The notes: a model not told the origin generated them from the letters alone. A DNA stretch of 64,000 nucleotides from an uncultured Pelagibacteraceae bacterium (GCA_902599805.1 CACKGP010000002.1:79570-143569); one strand, 5' to 3'. Counted from the stretch's first letter, positions 1-8,331 are shown. Numbers and translations are program-made.

Positions 1-303
1 ACAAGTTTATATATTTTAATGTCGCTAGCTATATGGATAAATTGGATTAATTTTAGAGATAAGACAACAATCAAAATCTATTTCTTTCATATTTTTTTTA
101 ATTCAATCTGGAGCATTATTTTTTTTGGTTTTCATCAAATCTTCTTTGCACTATTAAATTTGTTAATAATACTATTTTTCATAATTTGGCTGATGAAGAT
201 ATACTATAAAACAACTAAATTAAGTTTTTTACTAATGGTTCCATATTTGTTATGGTCTTCTTTTGCATTGTTACTTAATGCAAGTATTTTATACCTTAAT
301 TAA
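1..303 (+). CDS. TspO/MBR family protein, C-terminal part (5' end outside window)
   Basis: The reading frame is open from base 1, so the gene begins before the window. An ATG at 19 lies inside the domain and is not a likely start. The visible 100 residues match the last helices of the TspO/MBR (tryptophan-rich sensory protein) family: a YILM helix, a helix around FFGFHQ, and a closing VPYLLWSSFA followed by an Asn near ASILYLN. Family members are five-helix membrane proteins that bind porphyrins or similar ligands. Only about the last three helices are seen here. The next gene starts 13 bp downstream on the same strand. Confidence 0.75.
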   Translation, partial: TSLYILMSLAIWINWINFRDKTTIKIYFFHIFFNSIWSIIFFGFHQIFFALLNLLIILFFIIWLMKIYYKTTKLSFLLMVPYLLWSSFALLLNASILYLN

Positions 304-316
304 TTAAAGTTTTTTA

Positions 317-832
317 ATGAAAAAAAGTTTTTTAAATAGAATTTATCGAGCAATAAAAATTGATCCTGATTTATATGAGGAGGTTGAACATGATAAATCA
401 GCAACATTACAAGCCGCATCTGTTGTTGTACTTTCAAGTTTGGCTGCTGGGATTGGTGCTATCCATTTAGGTGCTTCAAACTTTCTTTTAGGTCCTTTAC
501 TATCTCTAGCGAGTTGGTATTTTTGGGCTTTTTTGATTTATATTGTTGGAACAAAATTATTTCCTGACAAAGAAACAAAAAGTAATCACGGTGAATTGTT
601 GAGAACAATTGGTTTTTCAAGTGCACCGGGTATAATAAGAGTGTTTGGTTTTACACCAGAGTTAATGACAGTAACATTTATTGGATCATCTCTATGGATG
701 CTTGCTTGTATGGTAGTTGGTGTGAGACAAGCACTTGATTATAAAAGCTTGTGGAAAGCCCTGGGTGTTGTAGTTGTCTGTTGGTTCTTACAAGCAATTT
801 TATTATTCTTATTAGTTGTTTTATTTAAATAA
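317..832 (+). CDS. Yip1-domain inner-membrane protein
   Basis: This 171-aa protein has a polar N-terminal 30 residues (MKKSFLNRIYRAIKIDPDLY) followed by about five hydrophobic helices. The pattern is that of short bacterial Yip1-domain (YIP1 family) proteins, which carry an RI..A...D.D.YEE start followed by AS-rich helices. The cellular role of bacterial Yip1 proteins is not established. The gene follows the TspO-like gene by 13 bp and is convergent with hisI, with 6 bp between the stop codons. No terminator is visible between them. Confidence 0.7.
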   Translation: MKKSFLNRIYRAIKIDPDLYEEVEHDKSATLQAASVVVLSSLAAGIGAIHLGASNFLLGPLLSLASWYFWAFLIYIVGTKLFPDKETKSNHGELLRTIGFSSAPGIIRVFGFTPELMTVTFIGSSLWMLACMVVGVRQALDYKSLWKALGVVVVCWFLQAILLFLLVVLFK

Positions 833-838
833 TATTAT

Positions 839-1306
839 TTAAATTTTAGTTGGATTTGGTTTATCTTTGTAAACTGTATTAGGATCAAATTTTTTCTTTT
901 TTTCTTTGAATTCCATTTTTATTTTTTCACTATCTTCAATTTTTCCAAGGGGCACTGATCTGTAAAAACAAGACTTATATCCAACGTGGCAACTAGCTCC
1001 ATCACCAATATTTACAGTCATCCATATTGAGTCTTGATCGTCATCAATTCTTAGCTCAATAACTTTTTGAACATAACCGCTAGTCTCTCCTTTGTGCCAA
1101 ACTTCTTTTCTAGATCTGCTCCAATAGTGAGCTTCTTTTGTTTCAATTGTTTTTTTTAGAGCTTCTTCATTCATAAATCCTTGCATCAACACCTCATTTG
1201 TTTTGTGATCAGTTGTTGTAACTGGTATAAGACCATTATTATCAAATTTTGGTGACAATAGATTTCCCTCCTCTATATCCGCGACATTTTCTCTTTTTTT
1301 AAACAT
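839..1306 (-). CDS. hisI: phosphoribosyl-AMP cyclohydrolase
   Basis: HisI opens the adenine ring of phosphoribosyl-AMP in the third step of histidine synthesis, in the cytoplasm. The 155-aa protein shows the family blocks LMQGFMNEEAL, YWSRSRKEVWHKGETSG and SCHVGYKSCFYR. The last carries two of the zinc-ligand cysteines. The metal-site motif that often reads DCDxD is DDDQD here, so the cysteine usually found there is absent. The protein is a stand-alone cyclohydrolase without a HisE domain. The N-terminal ~25 residues and a lysine-rich tail are longer than the family core. The gene is divergent from folE, 76 bp away. Confidence 0.93.
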   Translation of the reverse strand: MFKKRENVADIEEGNLLSPKFDNNGLIPVTTTDHKTNEVLMQGFMNEEALKKTIETKEAHYWSRSRKEVWHKGETSGYVQKVIELRIDDDQDSIWMTVNIGDGASCHVGYKSCFYRSVPLGKIEDSEKIKMEFKEKKKKFDPNTVYKDKPNPTKI

Positions 1307-1382
1307 TTAAAGGTCCAGTTTAATTAAATCAAAATTTGAAATTTGCATTAATAATAATTATTATATATTAATTTTAAAAATT

Positions 1383-2000
1383 ATGAAAATAGTTAAAAAT
1401 CTAAACACAACGATTTTAAAAGAAAAAACAGAAGTTTCTGACAAAGAAGCTCAAGAAGCTTTCAGAACTATTTTAAGATGGATTGGTGAAAATCCTGATA
1501 GAGAAGGATTACGTGAAACTCCTAGAAGGGTAACAAAGGCTTTTAAAGAATATTTTAAAGGGTACAAACAAGAAATTACTTCAGAATTGTTAAAAACTTT
1601 TGGTGACGTTAATGGTTATGATGATATGGTTTTGCAAAAAAACATATCAGTGCAAAGTCATTGTGAGCATCACATGGCTCCGATTATAGGTGTTGCCCAT
1701 GTAGCATATCTACCCAATAAAAGAGTTGTTGGTTTAAGTAAGCTTGCTAGAGTTGTAGAAGTTTTTTCAAAAAGATTACAAACACAAGAGAGATTAACAA
1801 TGCAAATCGCAGAAACTTTAATGAAAGGTTTAGACGCACACGGTGTTGCAGTCACAATAGACTCTACACATCAGTGTATGACAATGAGAGGAATTAAAAA
1901 AGAAAAAGCAACAACAATTACAAATTATTTTTTAGGTAAGTTCAAAAATGATTTAAGCTTTCAAAATAGATTTTTGAATTATATTTCACAAAAGCGCTAA
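1383..2000 (+). CDS. folE: GTP cyclohydrolase I
   Basis: FolE converts GTP to 7,8-dihydroneopterin triphosphate, the first step towards tetrahydrofolate. The 205-aa length is normal. Visible signatures are NPDREGLRETPRRV near residue 37, the zinc and active-site region HCEHHMAP near residue 93, LSKLARVVEVF, QERLT, and STHQCMTMRG with the second zinc cysteine near residue 165. The protein is cytoplasmic, and the family forms homodecamers. The stop overlaps the stop of the convergent small gene at 1997 by 4 bp. Confidence 0.96.
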   Translation: MKIVKNLNTTILKEKTEVSDKEAQEAFRTILRWIGENPDREGLRETPRRVTKAFKEYFKGYKQEITSELLKTFGDVNGYDDMVLQKNISVQSHCEHHMAPIIGVAHVAYLPNKRVVGLSKLARVVEVFSKRLQTQERLTMQIAETLMKGLDAHGVAVTIDSTHQCMTMRGIKKEKATTITNYFLGKFKNDLSFQNRFLNYISQKR

Positions 2001-2197
2001 TCTTCATCCTCATCTCTCCAATTATCTAAATAAAATTTATAACACGCAAAAGACACTGCAAAAATTCCATAACAAAATGCAAATAACAGGCCGTCCTTTT
2101 TTCCTAAAAAGTACCATCCGATCTGAAAAGCAGGTATTGGAGATATTAATATGATAATGATTATACTTAGTCGTATATAATACGGTAATTTCTTCAT
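1997..2197 (-). CDS. small two-helix membrane protein, unknown function
   Basis: A 66-aa protein with two clear hydrophobic helices (residues ~8-28 and ~38-57) separated by a short GKKDG turn, and a strongly acidic end (WRDEDED). I do not recognise a family. The length, the clean two-helix topology and the ATG start support a real gene. It is convergent with folE (4-bp overlap) and divergent from the acuI-like gene 70 bp away. No functional clue comes from the neighbours. Confidence 0.55.
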   Translation of the reverse strand: MKKLPYYIRLSIIIIILISPIPAFQIGWYFLGKKDGLLFAFCYGIFAVSFACYKFYLDNWRDEDED

Positions 2198-2267
2198 TTA
2201 AAATAATACGCTTTAAAGAAAATAATTGTCATATTAATTTGTCACATGTAAGATCAAATGATTTTCT

Positions 2268-3263
2268 ATGAAATTCAAAGCAATTGTTATTGATAATCAA
2301 AATGAGAAATTTACTCGTGAAGTAAAGGAGATAGACAAAGAGTCTCTTAAAGACGGAAATGTTTTAGTGAAGGTAGACTATTCAAGCCTTAACTACAAAG
2401 ATGCTATGATCCTAAAGGATGGGGGAAGAATAGTAAGAAAATTCCCCTTTGTTCCTGGCATAGATTTTTCCGGAATTGTCGTGGAAAGTGCTGACGATAA
2501 ATTTAAAAAAGATGACAATGTAATTTTAACTGGATTTAGAGTAGGCGAAAGTTATTTTGGAGGGTTTTCACAATACGCAAAAGTTGATTCTAATTTTTTA
2601 GTTAAAATGCCAAAAGATTTAGACAACAAAAAATCAATGATGTTAGGTACTGCAGGTTTTACAGCATTACTATGTTCTTTTGCAGTAAAAGCAAAAGAAG
2701 AATTATTACTTGGTGCAAAAGTTAAAGATGTACTAGTAACAGGAGCAACAGGTGGTGTTGGAAGTATTGCTACAATGGTACTATCTAAGATGGGTTATGA
2801 TGTACATGCTGTAACAGGAAAAAAAGATAAAACAGATTATTTAAAAGATTTAGGTGCAAAAAATATTATTGATAGAAAAGAGTTTGAGGGCGAAAGCAAA
2901 TTATTAGAGAAAGGGATTTGGGATGGTGTTGTTGACACCGTTGGAGGCCCAGCATTAACTAAAATTTTTGCTCAAACAAAACCTGGTGGAATAGTTGCAG
3001 CATGTGGGAATGCAGGCGGTAATAAAATAAATACCACCGTAATGCCATTTATTATAAGAGGAGTAAAACTTTGGGGAATTGACTCGTCAGGCTCATCTTT
3101 AAAGAGAAGAGAATTTGTGTGGGGACAAGCAGCAAAATTAATAGATTTTACAAAGGTTCAAGGATTTACAAAAGAATTATCATTTAATGAGCTTTTAGAA
3201 ACTTACCCAAAATTAATTAAAGGTGAGTTTTCAGGTCGTGCAATATTAAATACAAACAAATAA
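2268..3263 (+). CDS. acuI: MDR-family oxidoreductase, probable acryloyl-CoA reductase (AcuI/YhdH type)
   Basis: A 331-aa zinc-free medium-chain dehydrogenase/reductase. The N-terminal catalytic domain shows SSLNYKDAMIL and FVPGIDFSGIV; the NADPH-binding Rossmann fold shows VTGATGGVGSIA near residue 160; and GAKNIIDRKEF and GIWDGVVDTVGG follow. These blocks are typical of the YhdH/AcuI branch. Its known members reduce acryloyl-CoA to propionyl-CoA and detoxify acrylate from dimethylsulfoniopropionate (DMSP) breakdown. That substrate is an inference from family and likely host. A LysR regulator starts 15 bp downstream on the same strand. Confidence 0.82.
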   Translation: MKFKAIVIDNQNEKFTREVKEIDKESLKDGNVLVKVDYSSLNYKDAMILKDGGRIVRKFPFVPGIDFSGIVVESADDKFKKDDNVILTGFRVGESYFGGFSQYAKVDSNFLVKMPKDLDNKKSMMLGTAGFTALLCSFAVKAKEELLLGAKVKDVLVTGATGGVGSIATMVLSKMGYDVHAVTGKKDKTDYLKDLGAKNIIDRKEFEGESKLLEKGIWDGVVDTVGGPALTKIFAQTKPGGIVAACGNAGGNKINTTVMPFIIRGVKLWGIDSSGSSLKRREFVWGQAAKLIDFTKVQGFTKELSFNELLETYPKLIKGEFSGRAILNTNK

Positions 3264-3277
3264 TAAAAAAGTAATCT

Positions 3278-4168
3278 ATGGATTGGGATAAATTAAAAAT
3301 TTTTCATACCGTTGCTGAGGCTGGTAGTTTTACAAATGCATCAACAATATTAAATTTAAGCCAATCAGCAATAAGTAGACAAATTCAGTCTCTAGAAAAA
3401 GATTTAAAAATAAATTTGTTTGAAAGACATGCTAGAGGATTAGTTTTAACCTCAAATGGTGAATATTTATTTAAAACAGCAAATGATGTAATATCAAAAC
3501 TTAAAGAGGTTGAGTCAAATTTAAGTGAAGAAAAAAATCAAATAAAAGGAAAGTTAATAGTAACAACCGTTGTGAGTTTTGGAACTACCTGGCTTACACC
3601 ACGAATAAAAGAATTTATGGATCTTCACCCAGAGATAGAAATTGAACTAATTTTTAACGATAAAGAACTTGATTTAGCTACACGCCAAGCAGATGTTGCT
3701 ATTCGAATGCGAAGACCTAAACAATTAAATTTAATTCAAAAAAAATTTGTAAACTTTAATTATCATATTTATGGTTCAAATGAATATTTACAAAAAAATG
3801 GTTATCCTAAAAATTTAAAAGATTTAGATAAGCATAAATTTATTACTTACGGCAAAGGTGCTCCTTCACCAGTTTATAACCCTGACTGGGTTTTAAAAGT
3901 GGGAGCAAAAGATGGAAAAAAAAGGAAATCCTTAATGAAAGTTAATAGTGTTTATGGACTTCTTCTCGCTGTTCAAAGCGGAGTTGGTTTAGCTGCTTTA
4001 CCAGATTATATCACTTATAATGTTAATGGTTTAACAAAAGTCTTACCAGATGAACCTGGTAAACCAACCGAAACACACTTTGTTTATCCAGCATCTCTCA
4101 GAGATAATGCTAGATTAATTGCTTTTAGAAATTTTTTATTTAGCAAGGTAAATGAATGGAAGTTTTAA
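3278..4168 (+). CDS. LysR-family transcriptional regulator
   Basis: A 296-aa LysR protein. The N-terminal winged helix-turn-helix (residues ~1-60) carries WDKLKIFHTVAEAGSFTNAS and QSAISRQIQSLE, followed by the linker helix and a periplasmic-binding-like effector domain (residues ~90-290). The gene lies 15 bp after the acuI-like gene on the same strand. LysR genes are more often divergent from their target, so control of acuI is possible but not shown. The effector is unknown. It is convergent with the bactofilin gene, with one base between stops. Confidence 0.88.
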   Translation: MDWDKLKIFHTVAEAGSFTNASTILNLSQSAISRQIQSLEKDLKINLFERHARGLVLTSNGEYLFKTANDVISKLKEVESNLSEEKNQIKGKLIVTTVVSFGTTWLTPRIKEFMDLHPEIEIELIFNDKELDLATRQADVAIRMRRPKQLNLIQKKFVNFNYHIYGSNEYLQKNGYPKNLKDLDKHKFITYGKGAPSPVYNPDWVLKVGAKDGKKRKSLMKVNSVYGLLLAVQSGVGLAALPDYITYNVNGLTKVLPDEPGKPTETHFVYPASLRDNARLIAFRNFLFSKVNEWKF

Positions 4169-4169
4169 T

Positions 4170-4481
4170 TTAATAAGTTTCAGCTTTTATTTTTAATTTA
4201 GCACCGTCTTCAATTGATAAATTCTTTTGATTTAAGACTCCCTCAACATCGGCTGTAGACTTTATTCTTATTTTGTCAGACTTTACGTTACCCTTAAGCG
4301 CGCCACCAATACTTGTATTAGAAGAATTAATATCGCCTTTAATATTTGAACCTTCAAAAGTTTGAAGTATCTCTGCTGATACATCGCCTTCAATTTTAGC
4401 ATCAGTTATAAGTTTTTCTTTTTCAATTACATTACCTTTTATTGTAACATCTGATAAAAGTACTGAAGTTTTTTCGCTCAT
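4170..4481 (-). CDS. bactofilin (polymer-forming cytoskeletal protein)
   Basis: About 103 aa starting at MSEKTSV. A longer reading from 4517 adds a cysteine-containing, non-conserved start, so I chose 4481. The body is a run of short beta-helix repeats: TIKGNV, KIEGDVSA, NIKGDINSS, ALKGNVKSD, DVEGVLN. This pattern identifies the bactofilin fold. Bactofilins polymerise without nucleotide into filaments, often at the membrane, and affect cell shape or local wall synthesis. There is no transmembrane segment. The gene is monocistronic and divergent from the rhomboid gene. Confidence 0.82.
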   Translation of the reverse strand: MSEKTSVLLSDVTIKGNVIEKEKLITDAKIEGDVSAEILQTFEGSNIKGDINSSNTSIGGALKGNVKSDKIRIKSTADVEGVLNQKNLSIEDGAKLKIKAETY

Positions 4482-4563
4482 AACGATAATTCTACAATTA
4501 TAGGTTGCTAAAATCAATTGTTTAAAATAACCAAAAAATCAATAAAACAGGTAAATTAAAACC

Positions 4564-5295
4564 ATGATTCCACTAAAAGATGATAACCCAACAAACTCAA
4601 AACCAATAGTAAGTTACGGTATAATTGGATTTTGTGTTTTAATATTTTTGGCTCAATTAGGTCTTAGCGAAAATGAGCTGAGAGACTTCACATACTCTTA
4701 TGGATTGATACCGTCTGTTTTAATGGGAATAGACCAATTGCCAAATGATCTTGATAGGATTTCACCTATAGGAACAATATTCACCTCGATGTTTATGCAT
4801 GGTGGATGGATGCATCTAATTGGTAACATGTTATATTTATGGATTTTTGCGGATAATATCGAAGATGATTTAGGTACACTTAATTTTGTAATCTTTTATT
4901 TTGCCTGTGGAGTTGGGGCGGCGATGTCACAGGTTTTAGTAAATATAAATTCTCAAATACCCATGATTGGAGCTAGTGGGGCAATAGGAGGTGTGCTTGG
5001 TGCGTACTTAATAAATTATCCAAACGCAAGAGTTTTAGTTTTAATACCATTTGGTTTATTTAGTCAATTATTAAAAATTAGAGCTTTGTATGTACTTGGA
5101 TTTTGGTTTGTATTACAGTTTATAAATTCATTTTTGTCTACGTCTTCTGGCGGCGGCGGTGTAGCTTATGCCGCGCACATAGGAGGTTTTATTTCGGGTT
5201 TAATTTTGATATTATTTTTTAATAAAAAAAACACGATAAATAATTTAAAAAAATCAACAAAAAATATTAAGAAAAAAGGACCATGGGAACAATGA
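4564..5295 (+). CDS. rhomboid family intramembrane serine protease
   Basis: A 243-aa polytopic membrane protein with six or more helices. Catalytic features are present: HGGWMHLIGNMLYLW (the HxxxN of helix 2), the serine motif GASGAIGGVLGAY, and the helix-6 histidine in AYAAHIGGFISG. The C-terminal tail after the last helix is very lysine-rich. Rhomboids cut substrate helices inside the membrane. The physiological substrate here is unknown. The 3' end overlaps the start of rseP by 13 bp, so the two intramembrane proteases are probably translated from one mRNA. Confidence 0.92.
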   Translation: MIPLKDDNPTNSKPIVSYGIIGFCVLIFLAQLGLSENELRDFTYSYGLIPSVLMGIDQLPNDLDRISPIGTIFTSMFMHGGWMHLIGNMLYLWIFADNIEDDLGTLNFVIFYFACGVGAAMSQVLVNINSQIPMIGASGAIGGVLGAYLINYPNARVLVLIPFGLFSQLLKIRALYVLGFWFVLQFINSFLSTSSGGGGVAYAAHIGGFISGLILILFFNKKNTINNLKKSTKNIKKKGPWEQ

Positions 5296-6389
5296 ACTTT
5301 ATTATACCTTTTATAATTTTAATAACTGTCGTTGTATTTATTCATGAATATGGACATTATTATTTTGCTAGAAAATACAAAGTTGGTGTCACAGATTTTT
5401 CTATTGGTTTTGGAAAAGAAGTATTTGGTTTTAATGATAAAAATGGGACAAGATGGAAATTTTGTTTAGTACCTCTTGGTGGATACGTAAAGTTTTTTGG
5501 AGATAGAAATGTTTTTAGCCAAGCTGAACAAGCTAAAATTTTAAAAAAGTATAACAAAGAAGATCAAGAAAAATTATTTATTACAAAGCCATTATATCAA
5601 AGAGCCCTAATTGTTTTTGGAGGCCCATTAGCAAATTTTTTATTAGCTATACTTATTTTTTCTTGTATTTATATGTTTGTAGGTAAAGACTTTACTCAGC
5701 CAAAAATCGATCAAATTACCGTTGATGGTCCTGCTGAGAAAGCAGGTTTAAAGAAGAACGATATTATTGTAGCTGTAGATGATAACAAAGTTTTAAGTAT
5801 AAGAGAGGTATCAACATTTATTAATACTAATTCATCTGACTCAATTGACATAACTGTACTAAGAAATAACAGGGAAATAACATTTAAGACAGACACTAAA
5901 TTAATAGAAACAAAAGATGCATTTGGAAATTTAATTAAAAAAAAGATAATTGGTATTTCAATAAAACCTGCAACAGATGAAATTAATCAAAAAAAACTTG
6001 GACCTGTTTCTGCAATTTATTACTCAATTCAGGAGGTTTGGTTTGTATGCAAGACTACGCTGAGCTACGTGGGTTCAATGCTTAGCGGTAAAGCTGATAC
6101 ATCCCAACTTGGTGGACCTATTAAAATTGCAAAAATATCTGGTCAAGTCGCTGAATTTGGTTTTTTAGCTTTTATCACTACAATTGCATACATATCTATA
6201 AGTTTAGGTTTAATTAATTTATTTCCTATTCCTTTGCTTGACGGCGGACATCTAATGTTTTTTTTATTTGAAAAAATACTAGGGCGACCTTTATCTCAAA
6301 AGACCCAAGAGAGTTTTTTCCGAATCGGGTTATTTTTGCTCGTTTCCTTGATGCTATTCACCACTTTTAACGATATTAATACTTGGTAA
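5283..6389 (+). CDS. rseP: RseP-type site-2 intramembrane zinc metalloprotease
   Basis: A 368-aa M50 protease. The zinc motif HEYGH lies at residues 21-25 in the first membrane helix. A PDZ domain follows (residues ~135-210, GPAEKAGLKKNDIIVAVDD), and the third zinc ligand is in PIPLLDGGH near residue 320. Family members cut anti-sigma factors and leftover signal peptides within the membrane. Start choice: MGTMNF at 5283 or the internal Met at 5292; both fit. The gene overlaps the rhomboid gene. The family is commonly found in a bamA/lpx block; here it is paired with a rhomboid instead. Confidence 0.92.
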   Translation: MGTMNFIIPFIILITVVVFIHEYGHYYFARKYKVGVTDFSIGFGKEVFGFNDKNGTRWKFCLVPLGGYVKFFGDRNVFSQAEQAKILKKYNKEDQEKLFITKPLYQRALIVFGGPLANFLLAILIFSCIYMFVGKDFTQPKIDQITVDGPAEKAGLKKNDIIVAVDDNKVLSIREVSTFINTNSSDSIDITVLRNNREITFKTDTKLIETKDAFGNLIKKKIIGISIKPATDEINQKKLGPVSAIYYSIQEVWFVCKTTLSYVGSMLSGKADTSQLGGPIKIAKISGQVAEFGFLAFITTIAYISISLGLINLFPIPLLDGGHLMFFLFEKILGRPLSQKTQESFFRIGLFLLVSLMLFTTFNDINTW

Positions 6390-6548
6390 TTTCATTAATA
6401 ATTTAATAATAACCTTAAAAAAGCCAATAAAATCAACGATTTTTTATATATACAATATATAGTGTTAATATGTTTAAAAAGCACCAAATAATTGTTGATT
6501 TTACTGAGTTTTTAGACACATTCAAAATATCAATAAAAAGGGGCATAA

Positions 6549-6824
6549 ATGAACAAAAAACAATTAGTGAATAAGATTGCTACCACTTTAAGCCAAAGCA
6601 AAGCAGATGCGGAGCGGACTTTTGATACAATTACTCAGATAATACTGGATTGTCTAAAAAGTGATGAACCTGTCAAAATCGCAGGTTTTGGTACATATAA
6701 AGTGGCTAAAAGAAAAGCCAGAATTGGTAGAAACCCAAGAACTGGAGAACAAATTCAAATCAGCGCTTCCCAGAAGGTTAAATTCCTTCCAGCGAAAAGT
6801 TTGAAAGATATGTTCAATAAGTAA
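6549..6824 (+). CDS. hup: HU-family histone-like DNA-binding protein
   Basis: A 91-aa protein of standard HU/IHF length. It starts MNKKQLVNKIATTL, has an alpha-helical dimerisation half and carries the DNA-arm signature GFGTYKVAKRKARIGRNPRTG followed by KVKFLPAKSLKD. HU proteins bend and compact DNA without strong sequence preference. AAAAAGGGGCATAA upstream gives a weak ribosome site. A strong 16-bp hairpin follows the stop codon. The 159-bp gap upstream of the gene must hold its promoter. Confidence 0.93.
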   Translation: MNKKQLVNKIATTLSQSKADAERTFDTITQIILDCLKSDEPVKIAGFGTYKVAKRKARIGRNPRTGEQIQISASQKVKFLPAKSLKDMFNK

Positions 6825-6832
6825 CCTATTTA

Positions 6833-6867
6833 AACAATCCCTAAAATCCTCGATTTTGGGGATTGTT
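6833..6867 (+). terminator. strong 16-bp hairpin after hup (terminator-like, no U-tract)
   Basis: Left arm AACAATCCCTAAAATC (6833-6848), loop CTC, right arm GATTTTGGGGATTGTT (6852-6867), with one T-G wobble. It starts 9 bp after the hup stop. No run of T follows on the plus strand, so it may be a processing or mRNA-stabilising hairpin rather than an intrinsic terminator. Confidence 0.55.
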
Positions 6868-6960
6868 GAAAACGCCGCACCGCTTGCAAAAACTGCATAA
6901 CTCATCACGTCACTTAACGTAACTCTTTTTTAATCAATCATTTAAAAATTTATTATGAAC

Positions 6961-6975
6961 AAAGGAGGAAGTATG
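6961..6975 (+). promoter_or_regulatory. ribosome binding site deciding the amtB start
   Basis: AAAGGAGG at 6961-6968 sits 4 bases before the ATG at 6973. An upstream in-frame ATG at 6955 would place this Shine-Dalgarno sequence inside the coding region and add six residues before the signal-like MKKILGYFF. The 6973 start is therefore preferred. Confidence 0.75.
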
Positions 6976-8265
6976 AAAAAAATACTTGGTTACTTTTTTG
7001 CAGGTACAGCACTTTATTTCAGCTTTGCTGGTCTAGGGTACGCAAATACGACTGTATCGGCGGAAGTACAATACATATTTAATACAATATTATTTTTAAT
7101 GTCAGGTTTCCTGGTCATGTGGATGGCAGCAGGTTTCGCCATGCTTGAATCAGGGTTGGTTACATCTAAAAGTGTATCAGCAATCTGTGCAAAAAATATT
7201 GGTTTATATTCAATTGCCGGAGTAATGTTCTGGTTAGTTGGATACAATTTAGCATACGGTATACCAGAGGGTGGATATATAGGTTCATTCTCTTCTTGGA
7301 GTGACGCATCATCATTAGAAACAGGTTATTCTGATGGATCAGATTGGTTTTTCCAAATGGTATTCTGTGCAACAACAATGTCAATCGTATCAGGAACGTT
7401 GGCTGAAAGAATTAAAATTTGGCCATTCTTCTTATTTGCAGCTATTTTAACTGGATTTATTTATCCAATTGAAATGGGATGGCAGTGGGGCGGTGGTTGG
7501 TTATCAGCTGCTGGTTTTTCTGATTTTGCAGGTTCAACATTAGTACATGCTGCTGGAGGAGCTGCTGCTCTTGCCGGAGCAATAGTACTTGGTGCGAGAT
7601 CTGGAAGATTTACTTCAGGAGGTGGCGTAAAAGCTATGGCACCTTTTGCGGCTTCTTCAATTCCATTAGCAACACTTGGAGTATTTATACTTTGGTTAGG
7701 TTGGTTTGGATTTAACGGTGGTTCACAATTAGCTGCTGGAACATTAGAAGACGTAAGCTCTGTTGCAACAATATATATTAATACAAACTTAGCTGCAGGT
7801 GGTGGTGTATTAGCCGCTGCTACAGTATCAAGACTTGCCGGTGGTAAAACTGACGTAGTCATGATGCTTAACGGTGCGATAGCTGGTTTAGTTGGTATAA
7901 CAGCGGAACCTTTAGCACCAAGCCCACTTGCTGCAATCGTGATTGGAGCAATAGCTGGTGTATTAATGTACTACTCAACAAAACTGTTATATAAAATGAA
8001 AATAGACGATGTTGTTGGTGCTATTCCTGCACACTTAGTTGCCGGAGTATGGGGTACATTAGCAGTTCCATTTACAAATACAGAAGTAGGTTTTGGTTCA
8101 CAATTCTTAGGAACGATTTCAGTAGTAGTTTTCGTTTTCGTAGTGTCATACATCGTGTGGTCAATTATGAAAATGACTATTGGAATAAGAATCAGTAAAG
8201 AAGCTGAAAGGCTCGGAACTGATAAGTCTGAGGTTGGTGTAATCGCTTACGGTATAAGAGATTAA
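6973..8265 (+). CDS. amtB: ammonium transporter
   Basis: About 430 aa with an N-terminal signal-like helix (MKKILGYFFAG) and eleven further hydrophobic helices. Family landmarks are MLESGLVTSKS, the twin pore histidines in STLVHAAGGAAALAGA and AIPAHLVAGVWG, and the ILWLGWFGFNGGS helix. Amt proteins carry ammonium or ammonia through the inner membrane as trimers. A perfect Shine-Dalgarno site precedes the chosen start. The gene stands alone, with no glnK beside it, and two intrinsic terminators follow, so it looks monocistronic and strongly expressed. Confidence 0.96.
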   Translation: MKKILGYFFAGTALYFSFAGLGYANTTVSAEVQYIFNTILFLMSGFLVMWMAAGFAMLESGLVTSKSVSAICAKNIGLYSIAGVMFWLVGYNLAYGIPEGGYIGSFSSWSDASSLETGYSDGSDWFFQMVFCATTMSIVSGTLAERIKIWPFFLFAAILTGFIYPIEMGWQWGGGWLSAAGFSDFAGSTLVHAAGGAAALAGAIVLGARSGRFTSGGGVKAMAPFAASSIPLATLGVFILWLGWFGFNGGSQLAAGTLEDVSSVATIYINTNLAAGGGVLAAATVSRLAGGKTDVVMMLNGAIAGLVGITAEPLAPSPLAAIVIGAIAGVLMYYSTKLLYKMKIDDVVGAIPAHLVAGVWGTLAVPFTNTEVGFGSQFLGTISVVVFVFVVSYIVWSIMKMTIGIRISKEAERLGTDKSEVGVIAYGIRD

Positions 8266-8299
8266 ATAACTCTCCCTCCCTTCGTTTAGGAGATAATTT

Positions 8300-8331
8300 A
8301 AGGCCCGGTTTTTAGTCCGGGCCTTACTTTT
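8300..8331 (+). terminator. intrinsic terminator 1 of amtB
   Basis: Stem AAGGCCCGG (8300-8308) pairs with CCGGGCCTT (8317-8325) around an 8-base loop, followed by ACTTTTT. It is GC-rich in an otherwise AT-rich region and begins 34 bp after the amtB stop. Confidence 0.88.

Noticed and set aside
6470-6574. 34-codon frame (MFKKHQIIVDF start) overlapping the hup start
   Set aside because: It has no recognisable pattern, uses the hup leader region and shares the hup start in another frame; more likely chance in AT-rich DNA.
6870-6895. GCACCGCTTGCA before amtB, resembling a sigma-54 -24/-12 promoter
   Set aside because: Only three bases separate the GCAC and TTGCA parts where five are needed, and the GG of the -24 element is missing.
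7461-7862. Long antisense frame inside amtB
   Set aside because: A Pro/Ala-rich mirror of the Gly/Ala-rich membrane helices of amtB; codon use reflects the sense strand.
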